A stretch of DNA of 64,000 bases from Apoderus coryli. Lineage: Eukaryota > Arthropoda > Insecta > Coleoptera > Attelabidae. The translations under genes and the position numbers were made by a program. Of this stretch, positions 21,246-33,118 are shown in pieces; the first letter of the stretch is position 1; each line of letters begins with the position of its first letter. The notes beneath the pieces were generated by a model. That model searched no databases. It worked only from the letters and a program-made list of their open reading frames with translations, and was not told where the DNA came from. Where the stretch lies: NCBI GenBank assembly GCA_911728435.2, contig OU452207.1:744001-808000 (forward strand), given 5' to 3'.

Positions 21246-22622
21246 GTTTCTTAAAAGCAAAAAACAGCGAAAGACCACCCTACATTGGTATTTAAGCGAA
21301 AAATAATCTTTAAGGAGGTGTCAGTCATTCTGAAAATCTTTGGTCGGACCGCATTTAAAATGTTATTAAGGCTTTTTCAGCTCTGTATTATTTTTTGAAT
21401 TTGTGAAAATGTGCAATAAAATACCCAGCCACCATCAAATATGTCGTGAAGATAGAGTCACACATCTACAGCATAATGTGAACTAGATACATCTAGTTAA
21501 CAAACAGACAGATAAAACTGACTAATCGTTAAAATATAATTCAAATCTTAAACAGAATTAAAACCCTGTAGCCATTTCAAATACAGAATCCTTGTTTATT
21601 TACCATCCCCAATCTAGTTGATTTCACAACGCCTCTGATATTGCTACGTTTATGTTACGTCGAAAAAAAAACATTTATTTCAGCCTTCTCTGCGGTAGAA
21701 TACACAATATAATAATACGTTAGGCCATTTAAATTACTTTGATTTAACTGGCACGCCCTGTATAAATCTTATTAACAAAATTAACATTTTACTTTTATTG
21801 ATTTAATTTCAAAATAGAAAAAAATGCTACGCCCCTGGTAACTCTGGCGTGCTTCACCACTACTTCATCGTACATTTCCGCGTGCGTTCGGTCCCCTTCC
21901 TCGTACACATGCGACATGAAAACAACACAGCTGAATTTATTTTCAAACACGCTAAAATGAAAATATCCCAACTTCAGTTCGGTGTACGTTCGTTTAATGT
22001 GTAGGTCGTTCTTGCGTTGGATCTTTACAAAAAAATCAAATAAGTATAGTATACACACGTATGTTTTGATTTAACTTTCGGCTTCTGTGTGCGCGTCTCG
22101 AACACCCAACAAATAATTTTCAATTTGTTTTTTCTTGTGGAACATCTAAATATTTGTACTAGCCTGTTCGAATTTATTAAGTGTTAACCGAATAAATTGT
22201 GGGTTAGTGTTGTGTTTCGTCTCTGTAAACTTGAACGTTATTTTAAATATACACATTTTTGTTTTAATAATTATTTCAACTAGTTAAATAATGTTAGTTG
22301 TCTAGTGTAAGGTGCTTTTTTTGTTGTTGTTGTTGACGGTTCTGAGGAATGATTTCGTACTGTGTTAACAAATATACGAATTGTACCCATATTAGTGACT
22401 TATTGGGAGTTATGTGATTTATTTTTGGAATTTTGTATCGATAATACTATTAGGTAAGTGTAAATTTTATTATTTAAGTAGTGAAATTTGACCATAGATA
22501 TAATTAAATGTCAAATGTCAATTTGGGGAATTTGTTGTATGCGGTGTTGCCACTACACTTTTTTTTGTTATGGCTACCTAGGTATTGAGATTTTAGTATT
22601 TTATGAAACATTTTTTTAAATA
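21246..22622. other. No identifiable gene
   Basis: An 87-codon minus-strand frame (21795-22058) shows no domain. The segment 21800-22250 has somewhat higher complexity than its surroundings and contains several GTTG runs near 22320, but nothing supports a gene. Confidence 0.35.
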
Positions 22623-23930
22623 CAGGGTGATTCATTATGGTTGCAATAAACGAAAACTGGAGATTGCTGAAAACAATTCAAGAATTTTTTTCCATTGAAA
22701 CCATGACCGCAAATGCTTCGTTATCGAGATACAGGGTGTACAAATTTAGTCGTCAAATTAACTTTTTTGTTCATTTCTCAAAAACTAGCTATGCGATTTT
22801 GACAAAATTTTACATGCATTTCAGGACAGATAACATAAAATATTCTGAATTATTTTGGCTTTCATTAACTGATCATTGGCGTAGATATAGGGGGCATTTG
22901 GATAAATTTTACACATAAATTAGTTAAACACAGCTTTGAAAAGCTTCATTATTTTAAATTATTACTTTTTTAAAAAGAGCAACCTATAAGCTACAAAAAA
23001 GTTAATTACTTACGTCGATGTTGTGGTTTCTACCATTTTTATGGAAACCGATAAATTGCAAGTTAATGGTAGATTTGAATCAAAATAACGTTTACCAGAA
23101 ATCAAAATGAAAAATCAAAGTTGCCGTGGAAAACGATTTAATAATAACAAATTACTTAACAACAAATTTTCAGGCCAATTAAAAATTTAACAATAAAAAA
23201 ACTAAATTCGATATTAAAATAGGAAAATTAATAATAACTGTTCAAACTGCCCTCCATTGACATTAATGCACATTTTACATCTTTCAACTAATGAATTTGT
23301 AGCTCTAATAAAGATATTATGATTGTTTCTTATTTTCCTAGCACCTTCATGAACAATCTCCAGTAGTTGTTTTTCATTTATAATTGGTACACTGTAAACC
23401 AATTGTTTCATGTACCCCCATAAAAAGAAGTCGAGCAGATTCAGATCCGGTGATCTTGGAGGCCACTCAATGGAAACTCGCAAACCAATCAAATTGTTTC
23501 CAAACAGTTTATTTAACACACAGGGGCTCCGTCATGTTGATACCACATGTTTTGAACAATATTCAGAGGTACATCCTCAATAAATTCGGGCAGGCGGTTG
23601 TGTAGGAAAAGACTGTATTGATTTGAGTTTAAATGCCCATTAATTACGAACAACGGCAATAATTTATTGTTAAACATGCCACCCCAAACATTGATACTAA
23701 AACGTTCTTGAAAATTTCGTGGCCTAATAGCACGAGGGTTGTTTAAAGACTATACATGTACATTATGGTTTGTATTTATGCCATCTCTAGTAAAAGTTGC
23801 TTCATCTGACCAGAGCACTTTCTCTAAAAAGCTTTCATCTTCTTGATGCTTACCAAGAACACAATTACAAAATAGTAATTATCCCAGGATGTAGCTGCAA
23901 TTAAGAAATAAACGTCTGTCTAAAGTTCTC
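22623..23930 (-). mobile_element. Mariner/IS630-like transposon relic
   Basis: A left terminus TACAGGGTGATTCATTATGG at 22623 lies about 590 bp from the C-terminal end of a minus-strand transposase (23214). This is the same arrangement as 2511-3175. A second internal ATACAGGGTGTAC at 22730 may be another terminus. A right terminus was not found beyond 23930. Confidence 0.6.
23214..23920 (-). pseudogene. Mariner/IS630-like transposase, DDE region
   Basis: On the minus strand from about 23920: FCNCVLGKHQEDESFLEKV, LWSDEATFTRDGI (first catalytic Asp), NHNVHV, RPRNFQERFSINVWGGM, HNRLPEFIEDVPLNIVQ, WYQHDGAP (second Asp), then a frameshift with loss of a few residues, NKLFGNNLIGLRVSIEWP, PRSPDLNLLDFFLWGYM (third acidic position) and the tail LVERCKMCINVNGGQFEQLL. 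The three catalytic positions are still readable, but a stop after NVHV and the frameshift at about 23520 inactivate it. The N-terminal DNA-binding part is gone. Confidence 0.8.
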
Positions 23931-24610
23931 TAAAGTGTACGCTTCACAATACAATTTTAAATTAATAAGCACATACGTAGGGAGGTAAATTATGAATTTT
24001 TGTAAGAACCAGCAAAACTGGGTGTATAGGTACGATTTTAGGCATATTTAAATACCTAAATTACATATATATTATGTCTTAATTAATTTTTGGAAAACTT
24101 AGCACCAAGAGAGTTAAGTGCGCTACGGCGGACTAATTAAATTTCTGGTGAAATAAGTATATAAACTTCTAATTACACGAAATACAAATTCTCTCTTTCC
24201 CAGTTTTTCCTTTTTACCAGCGTTTCTGGATGTAGAAACTTATTTCGTACATAACTACTTCATCTACTTAAAGTAGGTACACAGACAGAAAAGTTGGATT
24301 TGTGCTTTTAATTTTATAAATTTTTATTAAATAACTTTACGAGCTGTTGTTTTCCAAGTGTTTTTTTTTAAGGCTTAGAGTGGGAAAAAAATATGTACTT
24401 AATTAATTAAAGAAAATTTCATTACATCTTCTGAATGTAGGTCTGAATAGATAGGATCTAGGGATAGTATTATTTCCTTACTTTGTAAATATCTGATGAT
24501 AGATTGTACAAGAATTGCAGCGAAATCTCTTAATGGCGTGGGTAGACTTGACTTCAGACTCATCTACTCTCAACTGTCTACCTAACAAGGTAAACAATTG
24601 GGCATAAATT
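23931..24610. other. No identifiable gene
   Basis: AT-rich sequence with no domain, repeat or terminus that I can support. Confidence 0.4.
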
Positions 24611-25085
24611 CCTACAACATAAACCAAAAACGTTGATTCGGTGCCAAGTCAGCATTGTCGTGGTGAAGAGTGATCCGTCTTCGGCGTTTGGTTTTCCTGA
24701 TTTCTTGGAAGACAACTAGCAAACAAATGGATTATGTACCACTCAGAATTGACTGTTCTGCGTTGTTCTACGTTGTGGTACGGTTGCGACATGTCCAATT
24801 TTTCCGAAAAAACAGGCAACCATTTGCTTGGAAGTGCTTCGTGTGCGAACAACTTTTATTGGATTTGGCTCATCTTGAAACACCCATACAGTCGACTGCT
24901 GTTTACTTTCGGGCTCATACGCTCATAAATCCACGATTCATCACCTGTCAAGATGTCAGACGTTTTTCGAAGCACCGCGATCGTATTTTTGAGCATTTCT
25001 TTCGACCTATCGCCACGAGCCTTTTTTGAGCGATTGACAAATTCTGTGGGATCCAACGCGAACAAATTTTTTTGACAGTCAAATG
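24610..25085 (-). pseudogene. Mariner (mos/SETMAR-type) transposase fragment
   Basis: Reading the minus strand: NKFVRVGSH-like start, EFVNRSKKARGDRSKEML, DILTGDESWIYERMSPKV (first catalytic Asp in GDESWIY), then in a second frame FFxxxG-equivalent sequence, QRRTVNSEWY, FASCLPRNQENQ, and ITLHHDN (second Asp in HHDNA) near 24660. This is the true mariner lineage (DESW, HHDNA), different from the DEATF/QDGAP relics elsewhere in the window. The third Asp and C-terminus are missing, and at least one frameshift lies near 24855. Confidence 0.75.
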
Positions 25086-25099
25086 ATTATGCAGTATTG

Positions 25100-27210
25100 A
25101 TAGATACTTATAGATAGATATATTTATTCACCATCTTATATTACAAAACATGTATAGTACGTCAAAAAAGAACAAAAATTAATCAAAGTTACAGCAACAA
25201 AGAAAGGCTTACAAACAAATTAAAATAGCAACAACATAAAATAAACTAAAATCTAGAAAAATCTTACAATATCGCTTCTGAAATAGTCCTCAAAGGTATA
25301 AAAAGCTTGAGATATCAAAAATGATTTAATACTTTTGTTAAACTGGACTTCACCAAGGTTCTTTATGTGAGACGGCAGCTTATTATAAAATTTAACACAA
25401 TAATAGTCAGAACCTTTCCTAATCCTCAATAGGCGGTGAATTTCAGGCAATATGTCATTTCGATTTCGCGTACCATAATTATGCATATCAGAGTGAAGAG
25501 TGAAATGCGAGGCATTGGTTCGAATGTAACCAAGACAGTTTAAGATGTACAAGGAAGGCAAAGTAAGTAGTCCGTGTTCAACAAAATACTTTTTACAGCA
25601 GTCACGCCAACCGAGCCTCAACATTGTACGTAAACATCTCCTCTGTAGCTTGAAGATTTTCATTGCTTGGGAACTATGTCCCCAGTTCAAAATACCATAC
25701 GACATACGGGAAACAAAATAACCGTGATATACCGTCAAGAGACTGGCGATTGAAACACTCTGCGCAAGCCTTCTGATGAGATATATGACCCTGGACAGCG
25801 AGCACCCAAGCTCTCGAACATGACTCTCCCAGGTTAATTTAGGATCAAGATGAACCCCAAGGAACTTCACGCGAACATCGCTCTGAAGATCGATAGGCGC
25901 AGAACGCAATGTAAAGTTCATGCTCTGAGTTTTAGCCTGATTCAAGCTCAGTTCATTTGCCAGAAACCAATTGCCTATGTCAGTCTCAACAGCAGGGTCG
26001 TTTAGTGGATATCTAATCAGACTAGTTGTGTCGTCAGCAAAGAGGATTATATTTGGGTCTTGAAATTTGTATAAATCATTTACGTATATTAAAAACAGTA
26101 AAGGTCCCAAAACCGACCCCTGGGGCATACCCCGTCCAACCCTTCGTCTCTCCGAGTATCGTCCCTCATACAAAACGTGCTGAAAACGATCGCTGAGATA
26201 AGAGCCAACCAAGGCAACACTATCAACATCAAAGTTATAGTAAGAGAGTTTCTGAAGAAGTATCTCGTGTGAGACACAGTCAAAATCCTTAGTGAGGTCA
26301 TAAAAGGAAGCAAAGGTGTCACAGCCCTGCTCCATGGCATCCGAAACATATTCCAAAAGGTTATTAATTGCAAGAGTAGTAGATCTCTTATTACGAAAGC
26401 CATATTGATTTTGCATAAAGAGATTATTTGCTTCAAAATATTCAGTTATTTGATTTTTAATAATAGACTCAAAGATTTTTGAAAAAATTGGCAAGATCGA
26501 TATTGGTCGATAGTTACTGGGATCATCAACCGATCCTTTATTTTTGTAGATTGGAATAACCCTTGCCTCCTTCAAGACCGCCGGAAATACAGCGTCACCA
26601 ATGCAATGGATTATCAACTTAGTAAGCGGCACCACTAGCAGATTCTTTAAAGTCCCAATAATACTAACATTAAGCTCATAACAATCCGAGCTTTTTGTGT
26701 TTTTCATACCCTGTTTTTCACGTACTTCATTAAAGGTTACCGTTCTCAAACTAAATCCAGCAGCTCTAGTGGGAGACATATATTTCTCAAAAGTGACGGA
26801 TGTGGCTGGTAGCTGTTTTATGATGATATCATCAGCCGCAGTTGTAAAGTACTCATTTAAAATATGCGCAGTCAAGTTCTCAGCTGTCCCGAGATTTGGA
26901 GTTGATTCCCAATCCTTGACCAGTCTCCACACATCAATAGCGGATGCAATATACTCCTCATAAGCCCTTCTTTTGACCTTAGAAAGTTCAGCTCGATATT
27001 GTTTTTATAGTGTCTTAAGGCGACTTTAGATACAGACTGAGAATCCGATTTATGCATGCATGGTGCATAGCAGATCTCTCATCCTGCGCAACTCATCGCT
27101 GAACCAATTTATGCGACCCAGCGCTGATCCAGCAGTGACTGTGTTAGATTTAAAAGGAAGAGCTAAATTTAAACACACACGCTTGGACATCTGACTTGAT
27201 TCTTAAACAA
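25100..27210 (-). mobile_element. Non-LTR retrotransposon, family 2 copy 1 (most complete)
   Basis: Element orientation is minus. The 3' end (about 25100-25130) is GGTGAATAAATATATCTATC, a TATC-type microsatellite tail instead of poly-A. The 5' similarity extends to about 27205 (SSQMSKRVCLNLALPF, then RINWFSDELRRMRDLL), the linker between endonuclease and RT. The endonuclease itself is missing. Copies 2 (28570-30490) and 3 (36314-37884) share the tail and coding region at roughly 95% identity by eye, so the family was active relatively recently. Confidence 0.85.
25253..27060 (-). pseudogene. Reverse transcriptase of non-LTR family 2 (559-codon open frame, copy 1)
   Basis: The open frame 26932-25253 runs through the whole RT: RVIPIYKNKGSVDDPSNYRP (about residue 130-145), FYDLTKDFDCVSHE (about 215; TKAFD in copy 3), GRGMPQGSVLGPLL (about 270), IILFADDTTSLIRY (about 295, catalytic pair intact), FLGVHLDPKLTWESH, and the C-terminal zinc-poor tail ending FRSDIVRFF. 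Its apparent Met start is an artefact. The true frame continues upstream past 27060 but is broken by a one-base loss in an A-run near 27002 and a 12-13 bp deletion near 26938. GVPQGS reads GMPQGS here. RT residues all look intact, but the protein as a whole is truncated. Confidence 0.85.
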
Positions 27211-28569
27211 AAACCAACTAAACCTGAGTTTGCGATTTACTAGACCTCGACTACAAAATGGGTTAGGAATTCCCCAAGTGGCTCACAGAAATCTACCTGC
27301 TTTATTGCTTACCATTAGGCGTTCTGAACGCGTTAAGAACATTTTCAAAAGAATGCGATAAAACTTTATACATACATGTCCGATAAAAAATTTATTATAT
27401 AAAGTGCTACTCATTTTAAAGATTCACTATATGCAGGGCTTTTTACATTAAATTTCATCAAAATATTCTATGCCTTGAAAAAATTGCACTGTCAAGAGTC
27501 TTTCACTATAAACAGTGTCGACTGTACTTACTTTCTGTTGATGACATTTTCATAGTCATAATCTCATGGATTTTCTTCTTCTATTCATTCTCATATCGGC
27601 GAAGAATAGGAATTTGCAAGACAATTCCGTTAAGGTTTTGGTTGAATCGGTATATGATTTTCTTTATCCGAACTTTCCAGTGAAAAGGACCAGATCTTCG
27701 AAAAATACATCGGTGTTGATCTTGACTCGACTTATCAAAATGTCATGGTTATCAAGAATCGGCGAGGGTTTTGAACCTATTTGTGGCAAAGCCTCATAAT
27801 TATGAAAATAATTAACTAGTTCTTGAAGATTAGTAAGTAGTTTCAGTGTTATTATACTACATTTTGCTTTAAAGGCACTCATCAAATACCTAGTAATCTA
27901 AGTAACCGTTTTCTGTTGAAAAAAAAAACTGTTTGCATCCTCAACTAAATTGAATAGGTATATGTTGAAATCTACATAATGGCATAAATTTAAATGTTTG
28001 TGTTGCTTAGCGTTATTACTCAACTCATTCTTGAAGGTTAATATGTGTTTTTTTTTTTTGTTAAAAACGTCCAGTATAATAATTACTTGGTTACACATTT
28101 TTAGAATATAAATTAGTAATTTACTTACTTCAATAACTATCATGTACCAATATACCTAACAATTTAGGTATTTAAATTGTGTCTTTTTTTTTGCTGTGGT
28201 TCTATTTACTTAACTCATTAAGTATGCTGACTGGTTGTGAATTTGAGAAATTACTATCTTTATAATGTCAGTCAGTCTTGGATTAAATTAGTTGTTTTGT
28301 CGAGAATTAATACGGGCGTATAGGTTTAGTTTTTCAAGATTACGAAATGGCTTAAAAACAGAAGAAGAAGTTGCTTGGTTTTTAGCAAACTTTAATTTTA
28401 TTGTACTTACTGGAGTTTCTACGTTCTTCGTTTTGAATGAGACATGGTTTTTTTTATGATTTTTGAGTTCTACTTAGTCTTGTTTTTTTTAATATAACAT
28501 ATGCCTACCCTATCTTAAACCTAGGTAACTTAATTTATTATTTCTGACTTTACGATTACTATCGGATTA
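27211..28569. other. No identifiable gene
   Basis: Frames of 73-81 codons (27566-28143) lack domains. AT-rich with poly-T runs near 28050. This is the spacer between family 2 copies 1 and 2, which point away from each other with their 5' ends facing inward. Confidence 0.4.
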
Positions 28570-30490
28570 CGCAGGATGAGAAATCGCTATGCACCATGCA
28601 TTTGATTCATAAATCGGATTCTCAGTCTGTATCTAAAGTCGCCTTAAGACACTATAAAAAACAATATCGAGCTGAACTTTCTAAGGCCAAAAGAAGGGCT
28701 TATGAGGAGTATATTGCATCCGCTATTAATAGGCCTGCTGCTGTGTGGAGACTGGTCAAGGATTGGGAATCAACTCCAAATCTCGAGACAGCTGAGAACT
28801 TGACGGCGCATATTTTAAATGACTACTTTACAACTTCGGCTGATGATATCATAAAACAGCTACCAGCCACATCGGTCACTTTTGAGAAATATATATCTGG
28901 CACTGGAGCTGCTGGATTTAGTGTGAGAACGGTAACCTTTAATAAAGTACGTGAAAAACTATCAGGTATGAAAAACACAAAAACTTCGGATTGTTATGAG
29001 CTTAATGTTAGGATTATTGGGACTTTAAAGAATCTGCTAGTGGTGCCGCTTACTAAGTTGATAAACCATTGCATTGGTGACGCTGTATTTCCGGCGGTCT
29101 TGAAGGAGGCAAGGGTTATTCCAATCTACAAAAATAAAGGATCGGTTGATGATCCCAGTAACTATCGACCAATATCGATTTTGCCAATTTTTTCAAAAAT
29201 CTTTGAGTCTATTATTAAGAATCAAATAACTGAATATTTTGAAGCAAATAATCTCTTTATGCAAAGTCAATATGGCTTTCGTAATAAGAGATCTACTCTT
29301 GCAATTAATAACCTTTTGGAATATGTTTCGGATGGCATGGAGCAGGGCTGTGACACCTTTGCTTCCTTTTATGACCTCACTAAGGCTTTTGACTGTGTCT
29401 CACACGAGTTACTTCTTCAGAAACTCTCTTACTATAACTTTGATGTTGACAGTGTTGCCTTGGTTGGCTCTTATCTCAGCGATCGTTTTCAGCACGTTTT
29501 GTATGGGGGACGATACTCGGAGAGACGAAGGGTTGGACGGGGTGTGCCCCAGGGGTCGGTTTTGGGACTTTTACTGTTTTTAATATACGTAAATGATTTA
29601 TACAAATTTCAAGAAGACTCAACTAGTCTGATTAGATATCGACCAAACGACCCTTTCGGGGAGTTGGTTGATGCTGTTGAGAGTGACATAGGCAATTGGT
29701 TTCTGGCAAATGAACTGAGCTTGAATCAGGCTAAAACTCAGAGCATGAACTTTACTTTGCGTTCTGCACCTATCGATCTTCAAAGCGATGTTCGAGTGAA
29801 GTTCCTTGGGGTTCATCTTGATCCTAAATTAACCTGGGAGAGTCATCTTCGAGAGCTTGGGTGCTCGCTGTCCAGGGTCATATATCTCATCAGAAGGCTT
29901 GTGCAGAGTGTTTCAATCGCCAGTTTGTTGACGGTATATCACGGTTATTCTGTTTCCCGTATGTCGTATAGAGGAGATGTTTACGTACAATGTTGAGGCT
30001 CGGTTGGCGTGACTGCTGTAAAAAGTATTTTGTTGAACACGGACTACTTACTTTGCCTTCCTTGTACATCTTAAACTCTCTTGGCTACATTCGAACCAAT
30101 GCCTCGCATTTCACTCTTCACTCTGATATGCATAATTATGGTACGCGAAATCGAAATGACATATTGCCTGAATTTCACCGCCTATTGAGGACTAGGAAAG
30201 GTTCTGACTATTATTGTGTTAAATTTCATAATAAGCTGCCGTCTCACATAAAGAATCTTGGTGAAGTCCAGTTTAACAAAAGTATCAAATCATTTTTGAT
30301 ATCTCGAGCTTTTTATACCTTTGAGGACTATTTCAGAAGCGATATTGTAAGATTTTTCTAGATTTTAGTTTGTTTTATGTTGTTGCTATTTTAATTTGTT
30401 TGTAAGCCTTTCTTTGTTGCTGTAACTTTGATTGATTAATATACATGTTTTGTAACATAAGATGGTGAATAAATATATCTATCTATCTAT
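28570..30490 (+). mobile_element. Non-LTR retrotransposon, family 2 copy 2
   Basis: Plus-strand copy beginning at ACGCAGGATGAGAAATCGCT (about 28570) and ending in GGTGAATAAATATATCTATC plus further ATCT units (to 30490). It is in inverted orientation relative to copy 1. Its tail abuts the palindromic MITE at 30490 directly. Confidence 0.85.
28596..30361 (+). pseudogene. Reverse transcriptase of family 2 (copy 2), catalytic box deleted
   Basis: 28596-29996 is open and includes the linker (HKSDSQSVSKVALRHYKK, RPAAVWRLVKDWES), NYRPISILPIF, YDLTKAFDCVSHE and GRGVPQGSVLG. Then YKFQEDSTSLIRYRPN replaces the expected YKFQEDSNIILFADDTTSL. An in-frame 27-bp deletion removes exactly the FADD box while leaving the frame open. 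A second deletion (about 55-60 bp) after SRMSY near 29970 shifts the frame. The C-terminal region continues in another frame, 29990-30361, to FRSDIVRFF. Without the two Asp residues it cannot polymerise. Confidence 0.85.
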
Positions 30491-30671
30491 AATTTATCTA
30501 AACAAAAGTAGGAATTGAAAAGGCGTCCAAATTAGTATTGTCATATAAGTTCTTCAACGAAAATTAAAAATAATTTGTTTTTCTGTTGTTTTGCAATTTT
30601 CATTGAAGATCTTATAAAAAAATGATAATTTGGACGCCTTTTCAATTCCTAGTTTTGTTTAGACAAATTAT
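30490..30671. repeat. 182-bp hairpin (palindromic MITE)
   Basis: The outer arms 30490-30535 and 30625-30671 are inverted copies with two or three mismatches over 46 bases (shared core GGAATTGAAAAGGCGTCCAA). The inner parts also pair (ATAAG.TCTTCAACGAAAATT with its complement), so almost the whole segment folds back on itself around a small loop near 30580. There is no coding sequence. It could be a MITE or a transcribed long-hairpin locus. Confidence 0.75.
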
Positions 30672-31441
30672 AAGTAGTTACCATTAAGTCAGAAATAATA
30701 AATTAAGTGCTTATGAATAAAAAAAATCATTATTTTGAACAACACCTTTTAATATTATAAATTTTAAAAAAATCAAATAAACCATCATTTTTTTTGATTT
30801 TTATATAAAAATAATTGATTTTTGATTAAACCCTGATATAATGCGACTTCATTTTACAGAAATCAAGGTAAAAAAGTCATGCTCTAGAAAAATAAGCAGT
30901 TTTGTAGATAAATGCTGGTTGGTTTAAAACAATTCTCTATACAATTAATTCATAGACTACCTTAAATTTCATGACAAACCGAGACAAAATAATTTATGAA
31001 TTAACAAACATAACTTTTACTTAGTAAATTCAAAGCAGTTATTTCAATTTGCTTTTCAATAAATTACAACTACATAGCATTTAACTGGTAGTAAATGAGC
31101 AAGCCTCCAAGGCAAATATCACATATCTGAATCGTGTAAATATTGGCTTACATGAACTACCCAAACTAAAACATAATAAAACTTACGGCAGAAGTATTCT
31201 AGGTGTATATTACCCTGTATTTAATCAGTAAAGAAACTACCTGACTAATAGTATTTAAGAATGAAGAAGACGAACTCGCCGGGAAATGTAATTAAACCTA
31301 AAATGCCTTAACGTGGATTATTTAATAAAACATAATATAAATCCACACACGTAGTGTAAACAATAATTAACTGCGACCGTAAGCATCCTGCTATATGCTT
31401 AGATACAGTGTTGGCTTCACCTTGAACATAAAATCAATCTA
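30672..31441. other. Gene-free AT-rich stretch
   Basis: No coding signal, domain or repeat that can be supported. Confidence 0.4.
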
Positions 31442-32985
31442 AAGAAACTTTAAGCTAAAAGCTCTTTTAGAGTTTAATGAAATTTCTTTTATTGAAATGA
31501 GAGATATAATAAACTCTTTTAAAAATAAAAGCTCGAAAGACATTTTTGATTTGAATATCGTAATCATTAAATATATTAAGGATATAATAATTATACCATT
31601 GACAACATTGCTTAATTTGGCGATCTCATCCGGTATGTTTCCGAATTGTTTGAAATTTAGCAAAATTATACCATTATTCTAAAAAGGATCTCCAGATGAA
31701 TTGAACAACTATCGCCCTATTTCTATAGTGCCTGTTCTAGGCAACATTTTTGAAAAGATACTCTTTAAACAATTAGCCAACTATTTTGAAAGAAATAATT
31801 TATTTTCTCCGAAACAATTTGGATTTAGACCGAAACTTAACACCGTTTCAGCTATAGAAAATTTTATAAATAGCGTTATAACCGTTTTTGAGAGTAGAAG
31901 GCTTGTGGGGACTTCTTTTCTTGATTTAACAAAGGCGTTTGATTGCGTCTCACACGATATCTTGTTGGGTAAACTGGAGCGATACGGTATGAGTGCGAAT
32001 TCGATTCGTTCGCTGAGTTCCTATCTCACTGGTAGGAATATTGTAACGATGTTTGAGTCAAAGTCTTCTCAGCCCTTGTTGAGCTTTTGTGGAGTCCCAC
32101 AGGGCTCGGTGCTCGGACCTCTATTGTTTTTGATTTTCATTAATGATTTACCGCTACATCTGCCATGCTCTAACCTGACATTGTTTCCAGACAGAGAAAT
32201 TCAACTATTGTCGATGTTGAACTGTCGAGTGATGTTCTGGCCTCAAGTATGATTAATTCACAGTCGAGGGCTGCTGACTGGTGTACAGCTAACAAACTTT
32301 GTATGAATGCCAATAAAACAGCTACTAAAATATTCACATTACGTGAGACGGATGTTGCTGTGCTGATGATCTGGTAAAGTTTTTGGGTGTCACTTTGGAC
32401 CAAAAGCGAACCTGGGCGGGTCATGTCGAGGTTACCATTGCCAAGTTGTCTAAGGTTGTTTTCATGTTGCGAAGCTTAGAGGGTGAAGTCTCTTTTTAAT
32501 GTTTTGAAATCAGCATATTATGGCCTTTTTCACAGTGTGTCTTCATATGCTTTGTCAATTTGGGGACACTCTTGTCATGCGAGTCGGGCATTGGCAATCC
32601 AAACACGAGTGGTTCGAATAATGACAGATTTAAAGTTTAGAGAGGATGTCAGACCTAAATTTAAAGAATGTAAAATAATTACACTCCCGTGTCTCTATAT
32701 CTACAATTCAATTATGTATGTGAAAAATAATTGCAATCTGTACATAAAGCATGATGAAGTTCACAACCACAATACCAGAAACAAAAATGACATTCTTCCT
32801 GAATATATGAGTTTGGGTAGAAGCAGAAATTCTGTAAATTATTATGGTCCCACATGCTATAATTATTTGCCAGATAGTTTGAAAACACTGAGCCTTGCAA
32901 TGTTCAAAAATAGATTAAAGAACTACTTAATTGACCAGGCTTTTTACTCCATTGATGAATTCCTTAGCACTGACTTTCTGTTGTG
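31442..32985 (+). pseudogene. Reverse transcriptase of family 1 (copy 2), FADD box frameshifted
   Basis: 31497-31681 ends in a stop (CAA to TAA at about 31679). 31701-32252 carries NNYRPISIVPVLGNIFEK, FLDLTKAFDCVSHD, FCGVPQGSVLGPLL and then LTLFPDREIQLLSM, where an insertion of about four bases destroys the FADD motif that is intact in copy 1. The C-terminal half (32483-32986) is open and ends LIDQAFYSIDEFLSTDF-LL, giving the correct end lost from copy 1. A one-base deletion near 32362 and an extra T near 32497 add further frame changes. Confidence 0.85.
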
Positions 32986-33118
32986 ATTAAGTTGTATACA
33001 TTTCTATGTTTTTGTATTGTGTTATGTAATATTTTAGTAAGTATTTAATATGACTTGTGTAAACCTTTTTTGGTAATAACATGTAATGAGAATAAATAAA
33101 ATAAAAAGAAAAAAACAA
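31442..33118 (+). mobile_element. Non-LTR retrotransposon, family 1 copy 2
   Basis: Over 95% alike to 655-2295 by eye, extending about 30 bp further 5' (LKALLEFNE). It ends in an A-rich tail AATAAATAAAATAAAAAG (about 33092-33118). It is also 5' truncated within the RT N-terminus, at almost the same point as copy 1, although not identically. Confidence 0.85.

Noticed and set aside
21795..22058. Possible host exon in the higher-complexity segment 21.8-22.3 kb
   Set aside because: The frame has no recognisable domain, and no convincing splice sites linked to another coding block were seen.
26697..26963. Plus-strand frames inside the family 2 RT (also 37184-37369 and similar)
   Set aside because: They are antisense or frame shadows of the RT coding sequence, or created by the inverted duplication.
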